Assembly (NCBI GenBank): GCA_036897445.1
Contig: JAYMTL010000061.1
Coordinates: forward strand, 1-64,000
Length of the DNA stretch: 64,000 bases
From: Pelargonium tetragonum
Lineage: Eukaryota > Streptophyta > Magnoliopsida > Geraniales > Geraniaceae
Reading direction: 5' to 3'
The translations under genes were made by a program, and so were the position numbers. Within the stretch, counting starts at the first letter, position 1, and each line of letters begins with the position of its first letter. Below, in pieces: positions 49,301-63,309 of this stretch. The notes below the pieces were generated by a model, which did no database searches, was not told the DNA's origin, and worked only from the letters and a program-made list of their open reading frames with translations.

Positions 49301-52300
49301 AATGAGCTTTCCAGGAGAGAATTAACTTACTTCGCTAGGAGGTACTACAAATAACAAGAAAACTTTTTAATAAATTCCTCTAGTTCATTTGTGCTTATCG
49401 TTTTGGAGGTGCTAAAGAAATATGTAAGTTGTTTTTGTGTTCCTTTTTATAGGTTTTTGCGTATTACAGATTTAATAAAAAATGAAAGTCTAAATGTTTG
49501 AGTTAGAATATTTTTTACAGATCTGGGAATTCTAGTAAGACCGAAGCTACAAGTACAGCTATTATAAAAGGATAGGTCTAGGTAGTTTTATTCTCTTCCT
49601 TAGCCGGTTTAATCTTTTTTCAGTTCCGGATTATTCCAGGTTTCTGATTCCCAACAGTAAATAGTAAAAAATTCTTGGGAGTTTTTTCAAGGGATTCTTA
49701 GGAGGATAGTAGCTTCTTCTCGGTTACTAAAAAAAAGTAAATGCAGTACAGTAATTCGAAAAACGGGGGAGTCTCTAATCTCTAACTAGTAAAAGGGCAG
49801 AATTCTATTTCAAAAGTGCTTTGACCTTGTTTCCAAAGTTTCCCGTTCCTGATAAGATATGTTGCGGAATAAAAAAACTTAAAAGCTAGAGTAATGCATT
49901 TGCAGTCCAGTAAAGAAGTAGAGTGAAAGGTTTAAGGTGGCTTTTGTGTTCTCTTTTTGTTACCAATTTCCAGATAGGGCAGGAGTCTAAATAAGTAAGG
50001 CTAAATCAAATTCCTGTTGGTGTTGTTTCCCAGTTTTCTGGTAGTTTGGGGTCTAGGGCTTATAAAAAAAAGTAAATGGAGTATAAAGTTAAATTTGAAG
50101 TCTGTTATTTGTACTTTGGTTAAAGAGATTAGAGGTATGAAGATTCTGAAGTTGGTGTATATAATGTATTTAGATATATTCATTAAAAACCTTACCCCTT
50201 CCTCCCTTCGCTCAAGAAATTTTACTGCTTACAAGGTCTACTGAAGATTTTTTTATAACCTCGTTATAAAAGATATTAAGTCCGGGGGAATCCTATTCCC
50301 TTAAAGTATCTGGTTTTATTACCAAAGAATAAACTTAGTCCGTTAAGGAGTCTCCGTTAAGTTCTTTGCCACGAATGAACGTGTGAAAAGCTTGTCTGAC
50401 GAGCTCCGTAAAAGTATATAACTCGGCGTTTCTATACCAATTATAAGGTATAAGTAAAGCGGATCCTTCATTATTGCTCGGTTTTAAGGCCTCTCTTTAT
50501 CTTTCAAAAGGGGTTTCTCCAGCTCTCTACAATTATATATTTATCACACTCTGGATTTAACTACTTAAATTCCCTCATAAAAAAGCAAGGACCCAAACTC
50601 GTATACCCGTGCAGTAATTCCTAATGTAAAAAAAATCCCCTAGAATTACACCTTATAAGACAGCTGCTAAAGATTAAAATGAACCCTTTTAGTATCTATT
50701 TCCTATTTTAATCTGGAACTGGAAACCAAAAAGGAAGATCTTTAAAATTATACTCGTGTGCGCGAGGGAATGCTTTTTGGAATACCTATCCTCAATACTT
50801 AAAAGATCCTATTTATTAAAGTCTTACTCTTTTATTTTATAGTTCTTTTGTTGAAAGGTATATTGGCTTAGTAGTTATCATTATCTAGAGGATTAAGCTT
50901 TAGTAGTCTAGGGGATAGTTATTGTTCACGACTTTAGGGGCACCTGAGAAAGGGAAATGTTAATAGTCTTCGTTTTTGTTAGTTAGTAAAGTAAGATTAG
51001 GTTTGGTATTATTAGAATTGGAAAAGTTCCTTTTCTTAATATTAGTGTTAATAAGACTTTTAGTAGTTTTATTTATTATCCTCAAATTATTATAAAGATA
51101 AGCCTTTTTTCTTAGCTTGCCTAAAAGGTTTTTCCTATTAGAAGCGGAAACCAGATATATGACTCTTTTAAAGTCAAAAGTCCTATAAAATTATTGCTAG
51201 TTAAAACCGCAAGTTCGGCTACCTTATTAAAGGTTTAAAATCTGACTCAAATTACGATTTTTCCCTTGTAAACAAACCTAGACTCCTTATAAAGTTTCTT
51301 AATTTTTACAATTCTCAATCAGCTATACTCAATTCATTTTAGTAGACTTACTTAACTTCTATAAACTCCCTTTCGAGTTAAGCTAACCTTGAAGAAAAAT
51401 ACCCGATGAAGAGGAAACCTCCCTTTTTGCTCCGTGAAGAGCTAGCTTTTATATAAATAGGAGGCCCCAGCTGAGTATTAACAAGTTCCCCACAATTCCG
51501 GGCTCATAATATGACTTTCTTAATAGGATTTTTTTAAGTCGAGGATTTATACCTAATATTTCAATTTTGGTTAAATTTTAAGAAAAGTTTAGCATAAGTG
51601 TGTCTTTTTTTCTATAACTTTTTGTAAAAGAAAGGCCCCCTTCAGAAGTTCTAAAGGTAAAAGTCCGAGTTATATAGTAGAGATACAGCACTCGTAGAAA
51701 TAAAGAGGAAAAGTCTATCTTTATAATATACGGGAAAGTTTACAACCATAAAAATATTTAAACAACGAGACAGAGTCTCCCTACTTGAGTATCCCTTAGC
51801 AGAATATAGCTACTATTAAAGATCCTTTTATAATAAAAAGTTCCTATAAAAATGTTGCAGATTTTTAGTTACTTTTTTATTAGTCCTGCTTACTTATTTC
51901 TTTTTTATAGGGTTATATGTAGTTTATAAGGTAAAATTGATATGATATACTCCCTAGTGAGTGCCTCGATATTCGAGTTTTGGAAAATATGTATGAAGTA
52001 TTGCATCTATAAAAATTTCCGGGTTATAAATATAAGACAACAGCCCCTTGTTGATATTTTAGAACTCGTATAACCAAGTGTTGGCCCTTTGACAAAGAAT
52101 TGTGTATGATACCGAGAAGAGTAACCCGCTTTTTAGAGACTTTAACAGCTAGCACTTTACCTGGGGAGCTCTCCTTCAAAACGAAACCTATAACATATGA
52201 CAAAAACCTAAGGAAAAGTCAGGGAACTCCTTAAAATTCCCCATTACTGGATAAAGAATACGGAGTTCATCATTAGGTAAAGCCCATAACTCGAGGAGTA

Positions 52301-52842
52301 AAATGCTTTTAGTTTAGAGTTTTAGAAGGGGGTTCTATAAGAATTAGTCTTGTAGATTGTCTTCCTGTCAAGGAACTTCTTTAGATGCTTATCTTCCTTT
52401 AATAAGTAGTTTTTGTTAAGAAATATCATCCTGTTTTATCTTTCCCGCCCCCTGGAGACTTACTGGTTAGATTTTACCTATTCCTAACTAAATTACTTAT
52501 TAATTCTAGTTTGAGACAATAAAGTGAGGTACATCAAAAATATATAAAACCAGAAATCCCCACTTAGTACGAAATTCCTAGGATAACTTGTACTAATTTA
52601 TAACACTAAGAAAATACAAGAGTTCTAATCGCATAAAGCTTCTTTTCGACTTACTTTCTTAATCTTAAAAGCAACCCCCCTCAGAGCTATACCCTTTCTT
52701 AACTAGACTCTGTATCATACTTAGATTTCTCTTAGTCTTTACGATAGCCGCTTTCTTATGAGCCTTAGTCTTTTTATTCCCCTTATTACTAAAACAAAGC
52801 TGGGAAACAGCAAGTAGAAACTCCTCCTAGCATTTTTCTTTT
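46307..52842. other. Gene-free AT-rich DNA
   Basis: No gene is supported. A T-arm-like GGTTCAAATC near 46700 lacks its 3' half. Stretches at 48230-48420 and 50820-51030 are poor in the GG...CC motif and rich in TA/TAG words; I do not recognise them. A hairpin is listed at 49236-49274. The overlapping frames at 50001-50183 and 50017-50244 (60 and 75 codons) are antiparallel and unremarkable. Confidence 0.45.
49236..49274. repeat. Inverted repeat CCTCCCC...GGGGAGG
   Basis: CCTCCCC at 49236-49242 pairs with GGGGAGG at 49268-49274. Inside, CCTTTTT (49241-49247) can instead pair with AAAAAGG (49255-49261), so two overlapping hairpins compete. The outer arm is unusually G/C-rich for this window. 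It could act as an RNA hairpin (processing or stability element) if transcribed, but no gene ends nearby. Confidence 0.45.
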
Positions 52843-52916
52843 TTTTTTTTAGCTGAACCGAAAGGACATGTGCCTCCAGATACGAATGTCATTAGGTTTA
52901 AATCCTACCAAATCCT
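52843..52916 (+). tRNA. tRNA-Trp(CCA)-like gene or relic
   Basis: The order of parts follows organellar tRNA-Trp. TAGCTGAACCGAAAGGACA (52850-52868) lies in the D-arm position. CTCCAGA has anticodon CCA at 52876-52878. AATGTC is the variable region. The T arm TAGG-TTTAAAT-CCTA (52893-52907) has four good pairs. Organellar tRNA-Trp typically has CTCCAAA ... AATGTC-GTAGG-TTCAAAT-CCTAC, so the resemblance is position by position. The anticodon stem, however, is poorly paired, and the acceptor is lost in a 12-base T-run immediately upstream. A relic is the simplest reading. Confidence 0.35.
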
Positions 52917-54000
52917 GTTTTGACGGTAATAATTTAGAACTTTCAGTATTAAAACTCTCAAGCTTAGGTTAACTTAGTTATATTTTTTTATTTAGCTTAC
53001 AGCAAACTAACCCCGTTAACCGGCCGATTAAAGCAAATAAGGAACGATATAAGCTAAGCACTAAACCTCAATTTGTACCAACCCTGTGCACAAAAAAAAG
53101 AGTCCTCTGGTCTATTCTAGTTCTTATTTTTAGGTATTAAACATCTTTGTAGATTTCGGATTTAACTAATATATGTATGCTGTTTCCTTCCTTCCAAAAA
53201 GAATATCTACCGTGAACATATCATCTTGTTTTTTCCTAAGTTTCACAAAAACTAACAACTTAAAAATTTTCTTATTAACTAAAGTATAAACAGGATTCTT
53301 TCTATATAAGCAATTTCATTATCGCTAAATTTGAGTATTAGTTTTTAAAAGAAATGAAATAAAGGGGCGCTCTTAGACTAAACAAGCACGTGTCATCCCG
53401 GAAGTTCCAGTTTAGTTTAACAAGGAGTCAATTAATGTCTTCGGCTTTAGGAGCTAATGTCCTTGTAAGCAGCTAAGGGTATTTTAGACAGAAACGGATT
53501 CTATTTCTATTTGTTCGTAAGTGACTTCCTTTCCTTTAAAAGGGGATTTCCTTAACTTGAGTATCCAGATAGTGAATAATTCTAATCCGCTCTATCTATA
53601 AGGATTCCTTTATAAGGTTAAAGAGTTTGAACTATAAGAATCTACAGTTTTATGAGTGAATGTACCAACTACTGAGTGCCTAAAAGATAAAGAACATTTT
53701 TACTTAAGGGTAGAGCTAGGCAAAACCATGATTTTAAGAAAGATGCATGTTTGCCTCAATGAAATGTCCTTACAATTCCGTTAATTTAAGTACTGGATAC
53801 AATACTCTAGAGAGTTCTAAAAGTCTTAAGAATTCTTAGCTTGAGGTAAAGCTGTCCTTTGCTAGCAAGTTACCTCTATCTTATCCGTGTAAAGCACTTT
53901 CTTTGTATTCTTTGTTGGTGTTTGGATAGTAAGATTTTTTTCTTAATGGATATAGGAAAACATGATTCTTATTTTCTGAGATTCATTCCTAACTAGAAAT
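52917..54000. other. Gene-free AT-rich DNA
   Basis: Nothing recognisable was found between the Trp-like sequence and the island at 54000. GG...CC motif copies occur, for example near 53396 and 53600. Confidence 0.45.
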
Positions 54001-54167
54001 CCGAGATGCTAAGTTAATAGGAGTATACACCTAAAGTTCTTAGTCTTACTTCTTCTTAGCTCTTAGGTTTCTTGTCATAAGGTTAATCCTTTGCAAGTGT
54101 AGCTTTAGAGATTGTTATAGCAGGAAATTGAAGGTCTTATTTCCTGTTAGTTTGACAGTTAAGGTGT

Positions 54168-54515
54168 CTAATAGTAGTTGAGATAGAACAGAATACGGAA
54201 TACATAAATTCTTTGACAGGATATAATAAAGCTCTGAAGAGTAAGCCTGTTATAGGCAAGAGTTAGGCTTTCGATAAGGGTTTGGGATAACACAAGTAAG
54301 GAGTCAGTCCACTTATTATAACTCAAGGGAGTAGGCATCTGAAACAGGTAAGCTTTGAGCTTTCTATTTTTAAGAAGCTCTAGTAATAATGGATCGTGGG
54401 AGCCTTTCCACAGATCAATTCGATTGTAATGAACAGGCATCTCTTTTAGTTTTGTTGTAGCAAGGAGAGTAGGATTCCTTTGAGGAGGTGAAAGTCTATT
54501 CCTAGGATTTATAGA
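54168..54515 (-). other. Unrecognised 115-codon open frame in a motif-poor island
   Basis: The minus strand is free of stops from 54515 to a TAG at 54168-54170. An ATG at 54440 would give 90 codons beginning MPVHYNRIDLWKG. The composition (L, S, N, K, Y; repeated LLxLL-type clusters) looks more protein-like than most frames here. The surrounding 54000-54460 lacks the GG...CC motif. I see no catalytic motif, membrane pattern or family signature. The length is at the upper edge of what chance gives, and the frame cannot be followed beyond its ends. It may be a remnant of inserted foreign DNA or simply random. Confidence 0.15.
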
Positions 54516-54601
54516 CTAAAATAAAGAGTTTCGGTAGTTACACAACTTATGAATTGTATTCTTGTGCATACGCCGGAAAAGGATTTTGGTTAGATTCGAC
54601 T

Positions 54602-54623
54602 TTTTAATAGATTTTTAATAGAT
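54602..54623 (+). repeat. 11-bp tandem duplication
   Basis: TTTTAATAGAT occurs twice head to tail, just past the motif-poor island. A slippage-type duplication in AT-rich DNA. Confidence 0.6.
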
Positions 54624-57600
54624 CTTGGTTAAACACATGTGTTTTGTTATTATAAAGGTTATTTCAACAAGGGTTTCGCAATCCTTTCTAGTTATTTCTA
54701 CTTCTAACCCCCTTTTCTTTTTTTTGTTTAAATTTTATCTTGTTTTTAATCAAGTGCAGCTTTTTAGGGAACATAGTCTTTATAAGTCAATTTTGACTTA
54801 CATTATTACACTATGATATAGTAGGCGGCGCTTGTCTATGATTTACCACCGGATAGTCTTCTATCACAAAGCTTTGGGTTAGGAATTAAATTCCCTTCAC
54901 TCATTGTTGTTTGGTGCTTTACTAAAGTAAATAAAAATAAAAAGGGAGTAACAGTCCTTAAAGATTCATTATCCTACTGCTTTAGAAGACTCTTGAGAGC
55001 CTATAAACCTTTTTTTGAGAAGCTAAAGTTAATATGGCTTTCTTTTCTCTGAGCTAAATCCTAAGGAGTTTTTATTCTACCCTCTATCACTGTAGTCAGT
55101 CTAAAAGGCTTGTCTGGATCTTTTATTACTAAAAATATACTTATTCATTTCATTACAAGAAGCTCACTTTCCAGGAAAGGACACTAATACAAATATGGAG
55201 TCTTAACAAAGAAGGGTCCTCTATAGTAAACTACAAACTCTACTTTCTAGAATTCCTTTCACTTTGTTTGAGCTATGACTCTAAATCCGTTCTTAAAAAA
55301 AGATCTGTGTTTTACTTCCAAGATTATAAGTTTAATACGGTGAATCAGAGATGCTATAACATTATAAGTCTCGGGAGGTTTTCAAAAGCTCGGCTGTTAT
55401 ATACTCCATGAAGAGACTCACTAGAGTTGTAAAAAGGGATTAAAATACAGGTTTTTGTAGCCCTGCAACACCTTCCTACGTACAAGAGTTAAAGAATGAA
55501 GTTTAACCTGGATATCGGGGGATCCTTTATGTTTGTCTTTAATAGAAATACCGGGCCCAATAACAAGTTTACACCTTGCCCCTAAAATAATAGGGAATAC
55601 CCCCTTTCTTTAAAGGTTTGTATATAGCATAAGACTAATAATATAAACCCTCTCACCCTTTCCGTATGTATATTACAGCGAATAGCTTTGTAAGTTTGTA
55701 TAATTGCGGGTTGATTTTAAGCTAATGAAGATTGAGACATTACTCGCGTAGTTTAGCCCTTGCTTGTGCTTTTTATACTTTACTTTACTTTTTAACTCTT
55801 GACTAAACCGAAACTCAAAATCCTCATAATATAAGGTAAGGAGCCTCTTAATCTTAATCAAGTCAAAGTTTACTAACTAATAACCGAATAAGGTGTTGTA
55901 CTAAATAGAGTACAGGGGAGCCCTTTCCTAAAAGCAAAAGAATACTCGAGCCCTTTTACTTAGAATTAGGGTTCTTGAGAGGCATAACATTAACGGGATA
56001 AACCTGACTAATAAAGCCTCAAAACTTAGTTTTATATATGAAATTCTTGACTATACCAAAAACTATGTACTTCTTTCTCGGGTCAAGGCGAGCTCCTTTT
56101 TATGTACTTTTCATTCTAGTTTTGACAAATAAAATATGAAAAATTCTTTCCCAATACTATTGCCGGCCTTTTACTAATAAGGGAAGGCTTACCTAAACTC
56201 AGATTAGATACTGAGGATTTGCGGGGCTCTTGTGGACGACTTCTTTAAATATCCCCGGGATCCTATAGGCTAAAAGGGTAATCCGTGCGCTAATAAGTGT
56301 TTCTCGTAACTTACTAAATGATGGGGCTGAATCTAGGTTTTTTGTAACTCAAAGTATAAAGAACCAGAAAAGGGTACTCTAGAAAATCTCCCCATAAGTA
56401 TAGAGTCCTGTAGTCCCTAATTTTTAAAAGGGCTTAACCCTTCTAGTTTACAATTAAAATCCCAGCAACACAAACTACATTCGTTTAGAATCGGGTAAAT
56501 TTTCCTTATGTATACAAGAAAGATTTTAGCCCATAAAACTAGAATTTATAAACTTTTTGGCACCCTTTAAGTAAGCATTATCCAGTTAAATTACTCCGGC
56601 CTTTTTTATAGTTTTTGGGTACAAGTTTTCCCAAAACTGATGTGCTATGTTAGTGCAGGACCTCCTAACTGCCCTGTCCCTAGTTGAAAGATTTCAAAGT
56701 TATACAAATGCTAAAAACAAATTTAGGAACCCCCCCCCTTTTTTTTTATCTTATAAAAGTTCTAGACTCTTTTTTTAATTATACGAGATCAATACCTATA
56801 TGATAACTTTAGAATCTTCCTGCAATTATAAGAGATTTTACTGGTATTTTTTTTTTACAAAGTTTTTTTGTCAAGTCAAAGGGTTGAATTTCTGGAGAAT
56901 TAGGAGCTATTTAATCTCAAACGAAGACGAGTTCGGAACTATCCTACATCTTTAACATTAACTGGGTATCTTTTAAATGCTAATCCAAACAAACGGGAAT
57001 ACTCCTCGCAAAGCTTAATGATTCTCAACGAAAGCCCCTCGTGCTTAAGGTACTACTTTACCTTGTTTTCAGCTACAAATTCGGAAGTCTTTCATTTTCT
57101 AGGTTTACTCGGTAAGTCTAACTTTAACCGATAAAAAGAAAGATATTTCTTTTATGCCAAACCTATGCGTGATCCTAGACCCTAGAAGAATCAAAAGACA
57201 TAAATGGCTAAAGCTATAACTACGTACTCTATAACTTTATAAACCTTATAAGTTAACCCTTTAAATTCTACTATCAAAAATTCCGATATTCATGTAAGAG
57301 CGGCCCTTTCCTTTGTACTTATTTGCTCTTTGGCTTTATTTAACTTCTTGGCAAGAAGAGTTTTTATTGCTTATACTGATAGCCGGGATATAGATTTCGA
57401 CTTTTTGACTTTATGAGGGTGTACTAAAAAAGGTAAACTTTACAAACCCGCTCTACTAACAACAAAACTCAAGACTTTCTATGCACGAGAAAAACTCTTT
57501 TAGTGAAACCGACTACTTTGAAATAAAAAAGGCAGATTTAAGAGAACCTTAGTTAAAGCAAAAAAAAAGTGAGTAGACTTATTATTTATGTTAAGGGGTG

Positions 57601-60600
57601 CTTGAGTTCTCCTTTTTAGCGCCGGGTAACTTTTGGTATTATCTAAAAATTTTACGCAGACAATAAAGTAGAGCCCTTGTTCTTTCGTATCCATTTTTTA
57701 TGATAGATATTTAATTAATAAAAGTAAAAGACCCCGTTAAGTCTTTGGGAAAGAATCTCTTTTAGACAGGCTAAAGAGGTTTTTCTCGCGGAGTAGTTAT
57801 GAAGTGCACTTTTATCGGATTTCCTTAAATTTTCTTTTTAAACTTAGGATTCTTTTCAAAAAAACTAAATCTAAATTTTAGCGTAACCAATTCTCTTAAA
57901 AGGCGTTCCTATTTAATAATACAAGTTGTAACTCATAGGCGTGGAGGATTTACTTACTCTTTAGTTTTACTAAAATAAGGTAAAATTCTCTAGAAAATTG
58001 TCGTAGTATTCCCGGACTTCTAATATAATAAAGTTAAATATTGCTTTTGTCTTTGTTGTTAGTAACTCCCCTTTTTTGAGGAAGGCTTTATTAACTTGTT
58101 TTTTCGGATTTAGCAAAAAGAAGAAGTCTATTTTAATTCTAAGGTATTTGACTTCCAGGGTCTTGTTACTTATTATCAAAGGTCAAGGAAATTTTAAAAG
58201 AATTGTTTTGATTACAATCACAGCTCCTGGGTTTTTTGTATAGGATATTGAATACCCTTAGGGTTACTGCGGAAAGGCTTCGAACTGGGTTAACCTCTTT
58301 CTTAACAAAGTACTTTTGGGAGCTAAGTGTTTAAAAGGAGCTTAGGGTTTTTAGTATTGGTTTTTCTTAATATTAAGGTATATTTTAGAGCCAAGGGTAG
58401 GTCTACGCCTTTTCTAGGACTAATTGTAGATACTAAATCTTTGCTTTATTGAACATTGAACTGGAATTCGGGGAATACCTAGATTTTTTAGAGTTTCAAA
58501 AAGCGAGGGAGTTCTAGTTCCACTTTAAAATAGGGTTAGTCAATATTAGAGTAAGAAGTAGCTTTAGTTTAATGATATAAACAGATAAAGTAGTATTTAC
58601 TAGAATTTATACAAGCTCCCCTTAGGAGTTCTTAAAGTAGTACTTTAATTGGATACTTTTTGTAATTATATTATTTATTAAGTTATAAGATATGCACCTA
58701 TAATTTCATATGTTATGTGGATTATAGCTGTACCCAACGATCAAATTTTTGTAAAAAAAACCTCCTCGGTTAACCTAATGCTAAATAAAGGTTTTTTATA
58801 ATAGGAGCAAGAACTAAGAATAGGTACTTACCTAATTTAACCCAAATTCAAGGAAAAGGCTGGTTTAACAAAGCTCTATGAATGTAGAATACTAAACTCT
58901 CGGGTTTGCAAAAATGTAAGAGAACCCGTAAGGCACTACCGGCTATTAATCAAAGAACCAACACGTCTGGACTTGGTATAAAGCAGTAACTAAAGCTATG
59001 GAAATTTTTAATGGGTTCCCTTTACTTGAAATTGAAGCCCTATTCATACTAAAATGAATTGTTATCCTTTTTTCTTAATATCTTAATAAGAGTCTCCTTG
59101 AAATATCCAGTCCTAAATACTACTACCTATTTCGGAATTTATAAGTAAATCACCTTTGGGCGTATAGGCTGTGGAAAGGATTCGTCATTTAGGTAAGCCT
59201 GCTAAGTTTTTGTACAATTTTTTAGTAAAGTAACCGGGGTTTCTCCTTTTTCTAAATACAGTAAATAAACTGCTTTGAAAGAAGATTAAGGGTTTGTGAA
59301 AGTAAAGAGTCAAAGCGTAGATTTCGAAACCTTGAAATAAGAAGACACCGGCTCAAATTATTGGAATCAAAAAAATACCAGACAAGAATCTCACCCTCTC
59401 TTTCAAGATTAGGGTAAAACAGAGTAGTTAAGAATAGAGATGCATTAAATTGCATTAGGGATGCCTCTTATTTTACTCCTTTAATAGGTAAATGCTTTTT
59501 ATATAAGGATAAAGTGAAATTCTCTTCTAGTTTTTCCGAGGACCTTCTATACTTAAAAGAAGGGCTTCTATCCTAGCCTAGAATTGTGTCAATCCACGGC
59601 TTAGGTTCTTGCGTTGTGGGAGCTTCTAGGCATAAATTCTTACAGCCCAAGTTTGATGTGTTCTCTTAATGTAATAAGAGGTCCCCTGTATACACAAAAC
59701 TTCTTCGTATCGGAACTTTCGCAGCTCCATATCCATAAAAGCGGAACCCCGGCATTTACAAAGAAAATTAACACGTAGGTAATATGCAAACTTTTCTTTT
59801 ACTCTGGAAGCTCGCCCCTGCGTATTTTTAAGGGGTTATCTCTTCCTGAGTAAAAAAGGACTCTTAAACTATCCAAGCGGGGACTTCTCTTTATAAAAAT
59901 TTGTGTATAAATAAGGACAAAAAACTACATTCCTTTTATCTATTAAAAACTTTTTACCCTATGATTTATTATACTACCTATAGGAATGCATACAAGATAT
60001 AAAAATCTCTTCTAACTCTAAAAAGGGCTTTCTCGATCCCTAACAAGCTCGGAAAGGATCCCATATGATATTCCAACAAGACTCTAGTCAGACTAACATA
60101 ACAGTAGAATTATACACCAAGTTGTACTAAAACCGGGTATCCTATTTCTAGCTTTCCTGTTTTTCCTGTTGTGGGTATAGTAACTACGGGTTCCCATTAG
60201 GCAAGGAGCTAGCCGAGAGTTTTTTTAACTGATTCAATTCTTCTTTTTTGGAGGGGTTCCCTTTTGATCTTAGTTGTTCCTAACACAGTAGAGTAATCGC
60301 AGAGAAGTCGCATTTCTTGTGGTAGACTTATCTATCTCTCTAAAAAAAATTTTCAAAAAAGAGCTTCATTTCGTTTGTCTTGCAAAGAGTTTTTGTTATA
60401 GAAGGCTTGTTAGAGAGATTTCGAATTTCTTTCTTCTTTCATCAAATTGCCATAGATTTTTTAAAGTCTGTTTCATTTAAAAGCATCTCAATTCATTTCA
60501 GGTTAGGGGTCTCCTCCCGACAACTTTATTTATAATATAAGACTTTTACGGACACTCTGACTGAAACGAAATTGTCAAAACACGCTTACGTATTTTAAGT

Positions 60601-63309
60601 CTTTAGCCTAGCCTGCGTAAATTTTTTATGGGCGCGCTTGCATAGTCAATTACTTATCCGGGGTATACTTTTGAATTCTAAATCTCATTATTTGATTCAT
60701 TAAAAAAAACTCCTCTTTAAGATCTTTAAGAAAAGGGGGTCTCTATGCCTTTTTATTTTTAACCTTTAAAAGAGCTGTGGAGTTGCAAAAGCATACTTAA
60801 CGGGGTGAGCTTTATTGAGTGGTTGGTTGTACTTTTCCTAAGGGAAAGCCATAATATTAACAGATATATCAAAATACGAGGACATTTAAACTTGGGTTTT
60901 TTGTACCTTTTACAAACCCATAAAATTCAAGACATCCACGACAAAATATTTAGTGACGAGGCTTTCCCTTTCTTTCTATTTTACAGAGTTTATACTTATT
61001 TAAATTTTGCGCAAAAAACCTTTGCTAGCTAGTCGCTTTTATACTCTTACTCCTTTAATTTAATAAGGGGAGCTCCTCTCCTGGAAACGGGTACGAAATC
61101 TAGTATCCTCTTTTATAAACTCAGGAATTCCCGCGGATAGGGTTAAGTTCTTGTTTTAGCTTCAAGTTTGTCTGAGATAGGTCAGCCTCTTTTTGGATTT
61201 CGTTTAATAAAAGCCTATGTTTTCCTCAAAAAATGAAATATAAAAGGGAGTTTCCGTTACACTTACACAGAGATTCTACTTTTATTAAAAGGTGTACCAG
61301 TCATGAAAGTTCTGCTTTTTAGTACTCTCTCAATCCAATTATACTAATATACTAAGAAAAGGAATATGGCGTAATCAGATTACTCTTGGAGCTAGCTTTT
61401 GCTTTAAGTTAATAAAGCGGGTCCTTAGGAGCCCCAGAAAGTCTTTTTAGCTTACAACCCGACTCTATTAAAATGAAATACTAACTGAATTCAAATTACT
61501 ACTTGTAAGTGGAATTTTCTACTATAACATACGCAGGAAAAGTCTTTTTCAGAACAACCTCTTGTATCTGAAAGCTGATGAATTTCGTAGATATGGGTTT
61601 ACTTCTCAATATATTATGCTGCTCAATCCCACACCTCGGCTAAATTAGATATGCCTTATAAGTAAGTGAAGAAGGGAGCCTCCATCAGATTAAGACCCCC
61701 AGTAGAATTTTCTTGGTTACTCCTAAATCCCAGATAAAAGTTCCGGGTAGTAGCACCTTTTGAAGAGACAACATTATATATATTTTACAAACTAAGGGCA
61801 ACCCAGTAAAAATCAAAATGCTAAGAAACCGTTTTTGTCCTACTTAGAGTACCCCTCTAAAAGGGGCTTCCCTCTTTATTGCAATAACACCTTAATTATC
61901 TAGCTATCTATATCTAATAGAAGAAGACTTCTAAATTACAAGAATAAACAGAGTTAGCTTTTGTTAAATTCACGAGGAAGGGGCCCTTTCTTGCACCGAT
62001 AATTATAAACACAGGGTTTTCGAGTGAGAAATGAAACCCTTAGATTCACCCAAATTCCTTTTGAGTTTTTAGACGGACCTCCTATACGGGTACTTTAGTA
62101 ACTAAACTCCTTGTAGAATACCGGGATTTCTATTCAAGCTAGATTAAGCAGAGAAAAAGGAAAGAGGACTTATGCTAATTTCTAAACTCTATTGAAGTAT
62201 CTTAATAACTATAAAGAAAAATAGACTATCACAGATCGTGTCTAATATAGGACTAATAAAGATATAACATTTTTTTAGTAAGATTAAAGAGGAAAAGTTT
62301 ACATTCTTGTCAAAGAGAAAGGGGAGCCTTATTAAGTCTGTAACCGATACCGACGCCCATATTACATAAAATTCTTTCTAGTAACAGGAGGAGAGAAGCG
62401 CTAACAAGAAATATAAAATACCTGATCTAAGAATTTTAAACCAATATCGCCAAAACCTAATAGTTATACATTTAGATAAGGATTCCTATAATATTAATTA
62501 TAGCTAGATTGGGTTATTGTATACCTGTTGCTTTGAGTTTTATTATTCCTTAATGCTTCTGTACTAGCCAAAAGGTATGCATAAGTTTCTGCTTTTTTAC
62601 TTGTATTCCCAGCGCACAACTCGTCCCTACGTAAGAAATTTTAGTCTATACTTTAATATTTAAGTATTAAGAGTCTTTTTATAGTCTCTCCGAGTAAGCT
62701 TACCCTTTTCCCTTGCTTTTCTTGTGTACAGGTCAGAGGCTTTTGCTTCGGTCTTTATATATTTAGTAGTCTTAGAGTTTTCCTAGTTATATATAATCCG
62801 CCAAAACTTTTTTAAGTAGGGACACTCGTGTTAGTAGTTATCTAAAAACTAAAAGAATAATATAGAATACTATTATGCTCTTTCAGGTATCCTATAGTTA
62901 TTCTGGTCAGTCTTTTGTATCTGCTAAGTCTTTTTCCAAAGTATAATCCTTCCACTAGTGGGCCCGTTTAACTAATAAATAAGAATAGTTGTGTGTTATA
63001 AGGCGGTGAATTAAAACTTCCTGCGGGCTTATAAGGAATTTTGGGTCAATAAAATTTCTTTTTAGTAAAGCATTCAAAAATTCTTATACGCAATTTCTAG
63101 GTAAATAATGAGCGTTTTCACACAAGGTAAAAAAGAGAACCTTAACATAAAGTTGAATCTTAATTGCAGTTTTAGACTAAGGAATTCTAAGATTTGTTAT
63201 TTCTAATTTAGGGGTATCGAAAGGAAGTAAATTCTTTATTTACAGCGGGGTGCTTGGTAAAATTATAAGTTAGGAATCAAAATCATAGATGCTTTTTGAT
63301 CCGCATGAG
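54624..63309. other. Gene-free AT-rich DNA
   Basis: No gene is supported across this long stretch. Frames at 55673-55861, 57500-57694, 57970-58179, 59252-59455 and 60805-61032 are 62-75 codons with no family motif. A homopolymer junction of nine C followed by nine T lies at 56730-56747. About 62490-62940 the GG...CC motif becomes rare and the DNA is rich in TAGT/TTAT words, similar in feel to 1985-2325. Motif copies with GGATCC occur at about 55521, 56269 and 60056. Confidence 0.45.
56730..56747 (+). repeat. C9-T9 homopolymer tract
   Basis: Nine consecutive C are followed directly by nine T. It is the longest C run seen in the window and a likely site of slippage, so its length in the assembly may be uncertain. 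Confidence 0.7.
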
